Assembly (NCBI GenBank): GCA_013146195.2
Contig: CM028377.1
Location: 26,332,428 to 26,396,427 of the forward strand
Direction of reading: 5' to 3'
DNA: 64,000 nucleotides
Origin: Codonopsis lanceolata
Lineage: Eukaryota > Streptophyta > Magnoliopsida > Asterales > Campanulaceae
A program made the translations under genes and the position numbers. The notes below the pieces were generated by a model. The model did not search any database. It had not been told where the DNA came from and saw only the letters and a program-made list of their open reading frames with translations. Each line of letters begins with the position of its first letter. The first letter of the stretch is position 1. This document shows positions 1 through 10,953 of the stretch, in pieces.

Positions 1-1293
1 GGAAGTCTAACGGAGGATTAAAAAAAAAGATTATAAGAGGTATAATCTCTTACTTTAGTGATGCTGCGAAAAATTTAACTTGAGCACAATATGCCGCTAC
101 CCGCGCTTAATCGAATCTAAAAATAAGAAATATAATTTTGACTTTGGGGACTTTCTACTAAAATTTAGAGTCTAAGAAATAATTTTAATAATCCGTACAA
201 TAAATAGTTACTAAAATTATATATAATATTTTTACAACTTTTATAACTTTGGGGAAAAATTCTAAAAATACAAAATGCTATTAGTCAAACCTCAAAGCTT
301 AGGGGTTGAATTTGTAAAATCCCACCACAGAAGTCCATCTTCTCCTTTGATTTGTGGAGATACTTTGACTACCAAATTAATATAACATTATTTTATTATC
401 TTCCTCCTACTTCATTACACCATTTCCTTTCTTTTTCTTCATTTCTTCCTTATACTCCTTCCAGCCGTCCTCTCCGTTCTCTTCTCTCTTTCTTTCTTTT
501 TTGTCTTAATCTCTCTCCCATTCTCATCCTTGTCCACACAATTATACATGAACTCAATAACCCCCCCCCCCACTTCCTCTATTCAATTCACACGCACATG
601 CATACACAATCAACATATCCCTTTCTTCTTTTCTTTTTTTGATTCCAAGTACAACCCAATTACAATCCACACAACAATACTAAGAACGGTAACTATATTA
701 ACGAGAAGGAAGATTGCGACGACTTACCCGAAGAATCCCTCTTGTTATGCTTTCGTCTTTGTACTCGACGCCGCCGCTCGAAAGCTCTTCTTCTTTTCTT
801 TTCTTTTCTTTTCTTCCGTCTCTCTCTCACTCTCTCTTTATGTGTGTTTGTGCTTGTTTATGCCTAAGACTCAAACTAGAGGCAAACAATTTTATACTCA
901 ATCTTTTGATCTTCTCCTCTCTTCCCAAGTTCATCCGGGCTCTTGATATTCCGGCCGGCGATACAGAGAACCGATTTCGATCTCTTCCATTCATTTCATC
1001 TAATGTATTACTATTGTTTATTATTATATTATTATTAGTATTATTATTATTATTATATAACCACTATTTTTGTGAGTAAAGGAAACTCAAACTGGTGGGT
1101 CAAGCCCAAACTCAAAATATATTAAATAACTAACATCAAGCCCATTAAAATCAAACTCAAGTGTATTAGGCCTAACCCAATTTTAATAAACTCCAAATTG
1201 AAAAGTTAAGCCCACAATAATTATTGATATTTGGTAAAAATTAATAAAAGAAAATTTATTTTAATATAGAAAATTTGAAGTATTACACTCTCA
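1..1293 (-). mobile_element. Probable 3' LTR of gypsy element 1 (left edge outside window)
   Basis: Read on the minus strand, a TG-start LTR edge lies at 1293, directly after a G-rich polypurine tract and shortly after the end of the integrase ORF, as expected for a 3' LTR. The stretch has no credible gene. Its short ORFs (352-642, 530-946, 714-1079) are low-complexity CT runs. It holds an ATT-rich run near 1015-1060, a (CTTTT)n run near 790-815 and, on the minus strand, a TATA-like AT tract followed by purine-rich leader-like DNA. The second LTR of this element is not recognisable, so the LTR identity rests on position and the polypurine tract. Confidence 0.5.
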
Positions 1294-1308
1294 CCCCCCT
1301 TAAAAAAA
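1294..1308 (-). other. Polypurine tract of gypsy element 1
   Basis: On the minus strand this reads as a T run, then AAGGGGGG, then a TGAGAG LTR start. This is the primer site for plus-strand DNA synthesis in LTR retrotransposons. Gypsy 3 has the same arrangement at 45307-45324. Confidence 0.6.
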
Positions 1309-1337
1309 GTTTAGTCCTCTAAACTTAGCGTACCTCA

Positions 1338-1669
1338 TTAGTCGAAGAGATTTGGGTACTTTCTTCGCATATCCTCCTCGAGTTCCCAAGTTGCCTCCCT
1401 CTCTGTATGATTAGTCCACTGCACTTTCACATATGGAATTGTTCGTCTTCTTAGCACTTGTTCCTTTCGATCCACTATACGAATTGGTTGCTCGTCGTAA
1501 CACAAATCTTCTTGTAGTTGTAAGGATTCAAAAGCAATAACATGACTCGGATCTGGGACGTACTTTCTTAACATCGACACATGAAACACGTTGTGGACCC
1601 CAGATAATGTTGGTGGTAATGCAAGCCTATAAGCAACTTCTCCCACACGGTCTAAAATTTCAAAAGACC
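1338..1669 (-). pseudogene. Gypsy 1 integrase C-terminus with chromodomain-like tail
   Basis: This is the last part of the polyprotein, about 110 residues with a stop at 1338. Visible motifs are GEVAYRLALPP, HNVFHVSMLRKY and the closing ATWELEEDMRRKYPNLF, typical of the integrase GPY/F region and C-terminal chromodomain of plant chromoviruses, which helps target integration. Upstream the frame runs into the CACTA terminus at 1673. Removing the CACTA and one CTA copy lets this frame join that of 10954 onward without a shift. Confidence 0.85.
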
Positions 1670-1672
1670 CTA
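1670..1672. repeat. Target-site duplication CTA, left copy
   Basis: CTA sits immediately outside the CACTA terminus at 1673 and recurs at 10951-10953 outside the other terminus. CACTA transposons make 3-bp duplications. Confidence 0.85.
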
Positions 1673-1696
1673 CACTACAACAAAAAGGACTATTTG
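1673..1696 (+). repeat. CACTA left terminal inverted repeat
   Basis: Starts CACTACAACAAAAAGG. Against the reverse complement of 10927-10950, 20 of 24 positions match, including the first eight. CACTACAA is the hallmark terminus of En/Spm (CACTA) transposons. Confidence 0.9.
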
Positions 1697-1700
1697 TGAC

Positions 1701-1865
1701 CCCCGTTATTTGGGAGGGCCAAAAAACGGTCCCAAATACTTTTTTTTGGGAAAGGATAATTAGTGGTCACAATTACGTAGTATTTGGCACTGTTTTGTAA
1801 TAACCGACCCAAATACTGGTGTATTTAGGACACTAGTGCAAACCCCGTACTAAATTCCACTCTTC
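1701..1865. repeat. CACTA left subterminal repeats
   Basis: Several diverged copies of a motif of the type TATTTGGGAGGG ... CGGTCCCAAATA in both orientations, matching the larger array at the other end. In characterised CACTA elements such arrays bind the TNPA-like protein. Confidence 0.75.
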
Positions 1866-2037
1866 GGTTCCAAATTAAATCGGTGGTAAAAATATTTCTC
1901 GAAGCATATCTTATTTCACAATCCCGCGTCCCTCTCCCGCCCTCAAAATTCCCTCCAAGTTTTCCCCAAAATTTCCCCCCACCTAGGTTTTCCTTCCCAA
2001 AATTAAGTGGATAGAGCTGTTAATCTAGCACACCGAT

Positions 2038-2075
<38 letters not shown>

Positions 2076-4073
2076 CGAAATCGCAGCAGATACCAGTTTG
2101 CCGCCATCTTCACATCGCAGAAGCTCTCAGTCTCATCGGTAATCCTTTGTCTCTCTCTGTCTTTCTTTGTCTCTTTGTCTCTCTCATTCTATCATTTGTC
2201 TATGTGTCTGTCTGTCTCTGTCTCTTTCTCTCCCCCATTCTATCGTTTGTGTATGTGTCTGTGTTATAATTCTAAAATATTAAGTCGATCTATTATGTTT
2301 ATTTGTTTGACTATGCATTTCAATTTGGTTGTAGAACTTTTGGATTTTAAGTCAAGTTAGAGATTGTGATTGAAACTTTGAAATTCATTGTTTGTATCTT
2401 TACAATAGTGTGCGTGTCTTTGGAGTATGTATGTGTTTTATTATTAATTGTTGGTTTCATTTTGGTTTTATGAAGATAGCATGTTCGATTTATTGAGGTA
2501 ATGCTTTGATTTTTTTTTTCTTTTTGTTCATTTCTTAATATACAGTCTTATAGGAATGTGTGACTTTGCGTTTGTTATTGTACATGGCAATATATACCCA
2601 TATGAGTTATATTGTTGTTTATTGATTAATTAATTTGTTTTATTTGAATGTTGATGATGCAAATGATTGTTGATCTTTTTTTTCATTATTAATTGGTTAA
2701 CTTTGATTAATGTGACGTGTGTATGTGTGTGGCATAATCAGTACAATGTGACAATATTCTATGAAAAACGGTCCCTCCCTTGTCTTTTTTTTGGTCTAAA
2801 ACAAAGTAACCAAGTTTGCATACATCTAAACTGTTTATCCCATAAGTTGATGTTTGTTTTTGTTTTCCCTTGTTTGTGTGTTGATGTAGCAAAAGCTTGA
2901 TCAATAATAAATTAAGTAATGAAAATATCTTGGATCGCATACGACTCTCGGCTATTCATCTTCCAAAACATGTTGAATCGTAAGACTATCAGCATTTAGG
3001 CCTCAAATTCATTAATTTATCATAATACCGAAAATTAAACTAGAAGGAAATTCATTTCATATCTCGTGAGAACTGTCTCAACAATCAAACAAGAGAAATT
3101 TATATGTTTACACTAACTCCGTCTGACTTCCCTCAAGTTAATTCCCACAAGGAAAATAACCAAATTGCCCTACACGTGGAAGACCACGTAACGTCTGGTA
3201 ACATGGAATATAGAAATAACACTAAACTTAGGTTGGGGGCAAAGGGAGATTTGGTGGAAACTTTGGGGGAAGTTTGTATTTTGGCCTTATTATTATAAGA
3301 ATCAAACCTTAATAAATTATTTGGTAAGCAAATACAATTTGAGTACTACTTGACTCCGTAGCATATGGCAGTTGCTTAACAACTGCTTAGGGGAAACTTG
3401 CATCAACTCAAAATTTCAAATTATTTTGGTTTTGCAACTAATGGAGAGGGGTAAGTGGATGACCTAATATCACTTTCAGTACCGAATCAGATAAGGACCC
3501 ATCTTTCCACAGTGCTTTCAAGACTGAGAAATGAGAAATGTAGGTGATTATTTAAACAAACACCTGGAGGTGTCGATAGAGAGTCTAGAGAGGGAACTAG
3601 ATTGGGTTTTTCACTGTTAAATCATTTTTCCACTAGCCTCCAATCTGAATTTCCACGGAAACACACTTTGGAAAACAAAAGCTCTTCTATAGGCCACATT
3701 CTTTGCTTGCACAGCAGCAAAGAATGCAGTTTTCACCAGGGAAAAATTAGTAAGTACATGAGGAGAATTTTTGAATGGCTACTGCATGTGCTATAAGGAT
3801 TCTCAAGGAGATTATGGGCTGTTGTCACTTCCCTCTTTGCTACTGTTAATATGATGATGAGAAGAGTAGTTGATCTGATATCTTGTTGGAATCATGTCCC
3901 GAGTAAAGGCTTTGGAGTGCAACCCACCATTAATTACTTTGGAACCTGTAGACTAAGAGAAGTACAAGTAGATTGATGGGAGAGAATATCACATGCATAA
4001 GATGTATAACCCCTGTACATTATATGCAACCCTTCCTGAATTGCCTGCAAACTAATTCATTATGGTGCTAGTG
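1866..4073. other. CACTA interior, no recognisable gene
   Basis: A (CT)16 microsatellite at 2041-2072 is followed by a leader-like stretch and a possible splice donor (GGTAATCC, about 2139). This could be a promoter and 5' leader, either of the element or captured. The rest is AT-rich with only short chance ORFs. Part of 3600-4073 may be the 3' flank of the PPR gene captured with 4074-4856. Confidence 0.5.
2041..2072 (+). repeat. (CT)16 microsatellite
   Basis: An uninterrupted TC dinucleotide run, such as often sits in plant 5' leaders. Confidence 0.95.
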
Positions 4074-4856
4074 CTACCAATAATCCTTGCAAGAACAAAA
4101 TCCATCTCTGAAGTGATGAAAACGACTAGAATCTCTTGAAACAATCTCACGCTCGACGACTTTTGCTATAAGCTTAATTGCAGAATGGCAATCCCCACAT
4201 ATGTGAAGATTCTTCATCACTGTTATCTTACTGCTAACTGGGGTACAAATTAAAGCAAAACTAATAGCAAGCCGCTCACTATGATAAGACAGGAGAGCTT
4301 CCTTCTGTTCATCCTCAACATCATGTAAAGCAAACCTTTCATCAGGGACATAGCCAAATTCCTTCAACCTTTCCCCTAACCAGTCAAGCTTTTTATATAT
4401 TTTATTGTTTAAAGGGTGAGACCTATCTCCAGAAAGAAATACATGCCGATGTCCCTTTAGAGTAACCCAGCTACGTCCTGGGTGTTTCACAATACATCTG
4501 CTTTTCATCATCCCTCTTACTCTTGCAACATCACTCCATCGACCTGCAGAAGCATATAAATTAGACAACAAAGTGTAAGCAGCAGAGTAATCTGAATCCA
4601 TGTCAAAAATGCCTTTTGAAGCTCTTTCAGCTACTTCTAAGTTAGAATGCATCCTACACCCACTTAGCAGAGCTAGCCATATAGATAGGTTTGCTTCCAA
4701 TGGCATACTTTTGACCAACTCCTCTGCCTCCTCCAAGTTCCCACTTCTCCCCAAGATATCCACCATGCAGGCATAGTGCTCAAGCTTCAGTGCGCTTGGC
4801 TCCGACCAGGTATGAACTATGTTGGAATTCCATTCTAAAACAAAGTAGCCCCACAA
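4074..4856 (-). pseudogene. Captured fragment: C-terminus of a DYW-class pentatricopeptide repeat protein
   Basis: An open frame of 260 codons with a natural stop. Near the start is HYACMVDILGRSG, a typical PPR tail motif, followed by E/E+ motifs (LLSNLYASAGRW, GRSWV) and a DYW domain with YHSERLA (the H-x-E of the deaminase-like site), CGDCHSAIK (CxxCH) and the closing CSCKDYW. DYW proteins of this kind edit C to U in organelle RNA. The N-terminal repeat array and any transit peptide are missing, and the first 15 or so residues look like non-homologous fill. It lies inside the CACTA with no intact parent gene in view. The DYW frame itself is undamaged, which suggests recent capture or chance. 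Confidence 0.85.
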
Positions 4857-5998
4857 AGCAATATACTAGTCCTTAGATATATATTTTGATAGCGTGAACT
4901 TCTGCTCTAACATCTTCCTTCAAAATTTAATGTTCACAAGTGAAACAAATGACAAATGACTCACTCTTTGATATCTCATGAAAAGAATGACAAACATAAT
5001 TATATAGACCTCAACTGATTGATATATACGTCATGAGGGAGGCAATCATTTCATACCTAAGAAATCTACTCCAATCTTGGCGCTACTATTTGAGAAGCAA
5101 ACCAATGCACGCATTGATGTATCAGTCCGCTCCATAAAAAATCTTTGAACTTCCGGTCATGAACTCTAGTTTCCATGAATAATTTTGGATTGAAATGTAT
5201 TTAGCGTGGAGATACTTCTATCCATTTCTAAATTAGCTTTGAGTTATCACATTTTTCTTGCCTTCGTTCTTTCTCAAATCATGCCATTGTTGTTTGAATA
5301 CTAGACTCAATTGAAGCTTCCATTTCACGCAGGACTGGAGGCCGCTGGCCTAATTTGTTTTTTCGTTGTACATAATGATATGTGTTCTTGTGTATGTGTT
5401 GTGAAATCTCTTTCTATGAATGAAGTAAAATATCTTCTTCTTCAGTAATCATCTCATAGTAGATGGTCTTGGCATACAAGAGAGACCGAAATGGAAAAGA
5501 AACTAGCTGTTACTTTCAACTTTGGAAAATATTCCCTTCTCATTTTTCCTCGAAAAATACCTTTTGCTTTCCTGTAACTTTTTGATTCTGAATTGGATCG
5601 AACAGAGGAACCATTTTATCGATTGACATGGCATGCCACATTAGGATATTTGTCGACTTCGTGTTGGATGGCTCCGTGGAGTAGAATATATTTTCGTTGA
5701 AGTTTTATACGATAAGGTTGTTAACTTTTTTATTCAAATTTTTAGCACTCGTTGGAAACTTGGTTTCTTAAATGCCATTTTTCCATACAAAATTTCGATT
5801 GTAGTTGTCTTGGCCATTATTTACTTGCGCGAGTGCTTCAATAATGGTATATGCAATTGAACTTAAAACTGATGGCTGCAGATTTTATACAGATTTAAAA
5901 GACAATCAATGCCCATCATTGGTCATTGAGCTTGGTTGAAAAGTCATTTTTATTTTTAGCAGATTTAACAGATTTTTAACAGATTTAAAATTACTTAC
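4857..5998. other. CACTA interior, unassigned
   Basis: AT-rich DNA between the PPR and transporter fragments. I found no conserved protein motif in six frames. It may include introns or flanks of either captured gene. Confidence 0.4.
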
Positions 5999-6936
5999 GG
6001 TTGAGGTAGGCCAAAGCCAAAGTCACTATGATATTGAATCCCAGAGCATAAAGTACTAAAACGCCAACTCCTAGCCAATACCAATAGTTGTCACTAGGTA
6101 GACTGTGTGATTGGAGAAGGCTGTATCCAACTGTAGTGTTTCCACCCGCAGGTATCTACAAAGTGAGAATATTCAAAGCTCGATTAAGTCATTGCACATA
6201 ACAAAAAGAAGTAAAACTGTCCAAAGATTGGTAACATAATGAAGCAAGTCATGTACTGATTGCAACAGCAGACCTTCATCCATCTTGTGGTAGTAGATTC
6301 GTTAACGGCGATAGCACGTTGCCCATACGATAAAGGTGACACCCAAAACCCCCATGCCCACCATGGCTTGATCATTTCTAAAAGAGAAGGAACTTTAGTT
6401 ACAAAGAATAACTTGACTTTGGATCATAATGGATAAATGTTGAAGCATTTACCTTTTGGCATAATAAATCCGCCCAACAATAATGTAATAAGCAGTCCAG
6501 CTGATCCAAATGTATTGGCAATTATGATATCTCGTGCAACTGAAGCCATTGTCCGGAATAGACCCAAAGCCATTTGGTGAACCGAAAAAAGAATAAGCAT
6601 GTAGCGGAAAAACCTGAAAGTGTCAATGTTTACATTAAAAATGTTGAGTGGATTTAAAGATAGGCTTGTCGGTGGAAAATAATTCCTTTCTTTGTCAAAG
6701 CATCCTACTATTGTCACATCCATAAGAAAAAGTGTGGAACCTTTTAGAGAACAGGAGGAATTACGGAATTGATAGGAATAAACTTGAGAAACGGAGATAC
6801 CTCCCGGCACTAGGGGCAAGTCCAACAGAAAAAGTAAACTACAGGACCACACACTGACTTCAATAAAGTATGGTACTCGCAGAATCCAACTACATAGAGA
6901 CCACGCCCATGCAGGATAAAAATGGTTTCGTTATGT
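5999..6936 (-). pseudogene. Captured fragment: PDR-type ABCG transporter, four exons with introns
   Basis: Exon a (6801 to about 6936) encodes FYPAWAWSL and SWILRVPY and, after a one-base frame slip, VGLAPSAGR. Exon b (6453-6613) encodes FFRYMLILFSVHQMALGLFR, then ARDIIIANTFGSAGLL and GGFIMPK. Exon c (6274-6377) encodes MIKPWWAWGFWVSPLSYGQ, then AIAVNE. Exon d (5999-6155) encodes LLQSHSLPSDNYWYWLGVG and ends in LALAYLN. This is the second membrane domain of a full-size pleiotropic drug resistance transporter, which exports small molecules at the plasma membrane. All internal borders keep GT-AG sites and introns of 187, 75 and 118 bp. Both ATP-binding domains are absent, so it is a DNA-level capture and not a gene. 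Confidence 0.85.
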
Positions 6937-9230
6937 TCTCTGTTGTGAGAGGTATAGTAGAATATTAAAATAATTAATTGGTTCTCTTTTAAAAAGTGGA
7001 CAAGCATCTTGGAGAGAAATAAAAAGTAGTGATCAAGACAATCGTTTCGTAACAGAGGGATTATTATACCATTGATTTTAAACATAATAAGTATAAAATC
7101 TCAGGATGAGTTTGACCAAAGCCTAAAAATATTTATTCCCCGAGCTTTGGTTGCTCAATTCATTTGCAGCCCTAGTTTTTCTATCTATGTACTCTCCGAT
7201 CATATCTTTTTCTATTTATTCTTTCTCCTTCCTCCTTTGAGCTCTCTTCTTGTCTAACTATGCTTTTGTGTGCTTTGCATTTGCAGTTGAGTGATCTGCC
7301 AGCTTTCTCTGAATTCTTGACTCAATATAAATTGCATGGTTACAGGTATATGTCAGCATTGCAATGTTTCCTTGGTTTTGAGTCAATGTGAATCAAATGT
7401 AATTTGTCACAATCTGGATTGATGGATTCTCTCTTCACACTAGATTCATCTATTGCATAATAATGATTCTAATTGTACTAAGATCACGTAGGTGGCTGCA
7501 ATATGTAGATTCTATTTATGTAGCTCCCAACCTGAGCACAGAATAAAAAAAAGATCTGAAATTAAAATAAAGAAATAAAAGTTTGATATGCTATTTGTGC
7601 GTTTAAAGGTTCCAATTTGAATTGGGATAATGGGGGCTTTGTATACTTGTTGATGTAGTTTGTGCTACTCTTAACTTAACTGCCCATTTCTTTTGATAGG
7701 TTATTGGCTTTTTTTTATTCCATCATTGTGTACTATTCTCATAGGTTTTTTTTTTTTTTTTGGGGGGGGAGGGCACGGGTATGTGTGTGCGGAAGCTTGT
7801 TTGTAAAATGATGATGAATTGTTTGGAGCTGCTGCTAAGCTTATTTGTAAAATGATGACCAAACGCCACTAAATTTTCTCTACTCTTTTATAAGTTTTTC
7901 CTTTCTTCACATGTTCTCTTTCTAGCTTCCCAATACACTCAGCACCATCACATCAATGGCTGCTACACATAATACCAAAGCTCTTTTTTTTTTCTTGCTG
8001 AAGTGAGATTTGGGTTTACTAATTTAGCGATGTTTCATAAAAAAGGATTGCTATAGCAAAACCTCACTAGCCGGTCGATGGCCTGAACATTAAAAGCTCC
8101 AGTGTTGGTGGAGAGTAGAAAGATATTTGGAGGGGAGAGTAAAGAGGGAGAACACAAGGGTGTTAGTGAACATTAAATTATTTATTTATTTTTAGAATCC
8201 CAATTGAATTCTACAAAACAACCAAAGAGTGGAATTTCTATGTCGTAAGAAATTAGTAATAAATTTTACTAAGTAAATTGTAATTCATACTCATATTTTC
8301 AACTGCAGGACACAAATGTCCTTCCATTGTGGTAGAAGTCGATCTTAATTTTTTTTCCATTGATCTAACAGTTGTTCTTGTGAACCACATGTATTCATAC
8401 TTTTGAAGGAGGGTTTCATTGATTTGTTCCGTTGTTGTGATCGGCCTTTTTTGAGGATGGGCTTGCTGATCTTTTTTTCTTTATGATAGATAGTTGATTT
8501 ATCTAGCAAAAATAATTCGGAAAGAGCTTCCACTCGCAGCTTGACTACCTGGTTTGAGTCTCAATTGGACGAACCTTATAAACATCGGTGTCTATGAGTA
8601 ATAAGACATTATTTAGCGCATGTTTGAATTATCATGAAATGAAATTTGTAATAAAATAACTGTCAGTTTTAGCCTTTTCTCTTGTGTTCTACGTTGTGTC
8701 GATCATTGTCGTTCAATAACAAAGAAATTTATACCCAGTTATATTCTGTTGTTTGACTTAATTTATGCTTTGTTATTTTCTGTTGTGTTCTATGTTGTGT
8801 CAATCACTGTAGTTCAGTAACAACAAAATTTAAATGAAGTTGCCAATTTTTGGGGCTCATCATGCCTCTGAAACTGATCCATTGGGGATTGCACAGGACG
8901 TATCATGCTTGAGGAAAGAAAATTCTGTTGCTACTGGTCGTCAATGATCTTCAACCTCCATGTTCCCTTGATTCCACACATGAACCCAGAGGTATATCTT
9001 CTTGCTGTTTTCGTTTTCATTGTAGTTTTTGATGAGTTTGTTGACTCCTTTGGGCTTAACTAAAACCGATTATTATTGTGAAACACTAAGTAGGTTTATA
9101 AATGTTTAGCTGAAGTGGCTTCGTTTTGATTCGATTTGCATCGACCTTTCATCGCCTAGTATAGATTCTAGTGCTTACGCTAGTACTTATATCACGCGGT
9201 CCTATAGAAATGTACATGCATTCAATTTAC
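6937..9230. other. CACTA interior, unassigned except for exon-like pieces
   Basis: Mostly AT-rich, with a T14/G8 run at about 7745-7770. An exon-like open stretch near 8845-8990 on the plus strand ends in a donor-like AGAGGTATAT, but I do not recognise its protein. The best exon candidate is listed separately at 7287-7345. Confidence 0.35.
7287..7345 (+). other. Orphan exon-like segment
   Basis: A 59-bp open stretch bordered by TTTGCAG and GGTATATG. It reads LSDLPAFSEFLTQYKLHGY. The protein composition and splice signals look exonic, but I do not recognise the family. It would be a fourth captured fragment, on the opposite strand from the other three. Confidence 0.35.
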
Positions 9231-9383
9231 CTTGTAAACTGGTCCAAATCCACCTTCTCCAACCCGATTGTTGACCAAAAAGTTGTTTGTTGCTTCAGAT
9301 AATGTAGATAAACTGTACAATGACAGCTCCAGATCATAGTTCTGGCTTTCTATGTTGTAATCGTGTCCACATTCTGGTTCTTT
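9231..9383 (-). pseudogene. Captured fragment: one exon of an S-locus-type receptor-like kinase
   Basis: A 153-bp exon (51 codons) with an AG acceptor before it and a GTAAAT donor after it. It reads ATNNF, then VGEGGFGPVYK, the glycine-rich loop at the start of the kinase domain, preceded by ESQNYDLELSLYSLSTLSE, the usual juxtamembrane lead-in of G-type lectin S-receptor kinases. Such kinases sit in the plasma membrane and phosphorylate Ser/Thr. The rest of the kinase and the receptor ectodomain are missing. Frame and both splice sites are intact. It is the third host fragment inside the CACTA. Confidence 0.85.
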
Positions 9384-10396
9384 CTGTTATGATAAAGCAA
9401 TAGAACTGGATCAGATGACAGAACATGCCTTCAAAAAATTAATCGTACTTACTAAACATGAATCATCATATTTAAGTGTGGATTTGCAGACCAAGATAGA
9501 GTCATAGAAATGAAATGGCTAGATTTTTCTTTTAGTTGCAGACATAAATAAGTAGTTAAAATTCAAGGGAAGACAAAGGTGAGGTATATATGATGTATGT
9601 CAATAGTTAAGCCTCAAAAGAGTGGAACCTAAGTAAATAATGCTCCAAATCATATAATGTATTCTCCCTCTATTCCAGTGCAGGACATTACGAACCAAGT
9701 AGGTATATGTTCTTGTCATTGATAGTATATATTATATGTACTTGTATATATGCTTATGGTTCATATGGACTTGGTTGCGTTGCATATTGGTAATTTGATG
9801 TCCTTGTTTTTGCCTAAGAAATATGTTCACCTTTGTGTAATTATTAGATGAGTGCGAACAATGAAGATACTTCGTATGCAACGCTTATTGGAGGTACATG
9901 GGCTACTGCCATTGTCACCATGTCCAGGCACAAATTGCAGTGGCTCTGGATCTAGTGTAGGGTAGGTATACCCTTATCATGTTCACCCTTTCATTGAGTT
10001 GTTAATTTTTTATGGAATTTTTGCTTATTATATTATTTTTATTGTAGGCTCGGATCAACCTTGCCAATTATCCGATGGATGACTTGAGCTAGCAAATTAT
10101 AGGGAAGGCACTTTTGTTTTTGAACAGATGTTGATACAAATTTGCAGTTTTTCTTTTGAATATGTGCTAATGCTTTTGATTTGGATATGTTGATATATGT
10201 TTATGGGTTTGTGTTACTTAATTAACTAGTATAACTTTGTATAGGTATTTTCAAGAAATGCAATTGTTCTCTTTTTAATAATGCATGGTGGATTGATTAT
10301 GTTATGATTTCAATTCATTTCTATAAAATGTAATTGTTTTCCATTTGATAATTAGCATATTATGACGATATCAAACACAAAAATAATTGGTCACAA
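9384..10396. other. CACTA interior, unassigned
   Basis: AT-rich, with a short plus-strand open stretch from about 9849 (MSANNEDTSYATLIGG) of unknown origin. Part of it may belong to the flanks of the captured kinase or to remnants of the element's own genes. Confidence 0.35.
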
Positions 10397-10926
10397 ATGG
10401 TATTTGGGAGGGCATCTACCGTGCCAAATACTACGCGGGGAGACCAAACACAACAGTCCCAAATACTATTTGGGAGGGCAAAAAAACCGTGCCAAAAACT
10501 TTTTGGGAGAGCAACTGAAGCGTCCCTAATACTATTTGGGAAGGCAACCAAAACCGTGCCAATTACTATTTGGGAGGGCAACCCGACTGTGCCAAAAAAC
10601 TATTTGGGACGGAATAAAAACCGTGCCTAAATCTACTATTTGGGAGGGCAGAAAAACCGTCCCAAAAACTATTTGGCACGGTTCAACAAAACCGTCCCAA
10701 ATGCAAGTATTTGGCACGGTTTAACAAACCGTCCCAAATGCACGCTAACGGCACCACCCTATCAAACCGTCCTTTGTCAGTCCCAAATAGTATTTGGGAC
10801 GGTTTTGCTTCGAGACAAATGTATTTGGCACCCTCGTATTTAGGAAGGAGCCAAAGCAGTCCCAAAACCGTGCCAAATAGTATTTGGGACGGTTTTGACA
10901 GTATTTGGCACGGTTTTTTGCCTTCC
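10397..10926. repeat. CACTA right subterminal repeat array
   Basis: About a dozen units of 33-40 bp. Each has a TATTTGGGAGGG, TATTTGGGACGG or TATTTGGCACGG core and a CCGTGCCAAA or CCGTCCCAAA core, so most units fold as short hairpins. The array explains the overlapping ORFs seen here on both strands, which are not genes. Confidence 0.85.
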
Positions 10927-10950
10927 CAAATACCCCATTTTCTTGTAGTG
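10927..10950 (-). repeat. CACTA right terminal inverted repeat
   Basis: Ends TTTTCTTGTAGTG on the plus strand, i.e. CACTACAAGAAAA on the minus strand, matching the left end at 20 of 24 positions. Confidence 0.9.
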
Positions 10951-10953
10951 CTA
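10951..10953. repeat. Target-site duplication CTA, right copy
   Basis: Second copy of the trinucleotide at 1670-1672. Confidence 0.85.

Larger units (their letters stand above)
1673..10950. mobile_element. Non-autonomous CACTA transposon carrying host gene fragments (Pack-CACTA type)
   Basis: A 9278-bp insertion bounded by CACTA-type inverted repeats and a 3-bp CTA duplication, with subterminal arrays of a TTTGGGA/CCGTCCCAAA motif at both ends, all diagnostic of the CACTA superfamily. I see no long transposase ORF (TNPD-like) in any frame, so it probably needs a transposase in trans. Its interior holds fragments of a DYW PPR gene, a PDR-type ABCG transporter and an S-receptor-like kinase, all readable on the minus strand. 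The last two keep intron borders, so capture was from genomic DNA. Its insertion disrupts the integrase of gypsy 1. Confidence in the boundaries is high; absence of transposase is judged by eye. Confidence 0.92.

Noticed and set aside
352..1079. CT-rich ORFs near the left edge
   Set aside because: Low-complexity Ser/Phe/Leu translations of pyrimidine runs, inside the probable LTR.
4074..4856. Functional PPR gene
   Set aside because: It lacks the PPR repeat array and transit peptide and lies inside a transposon, so it is a fragment.
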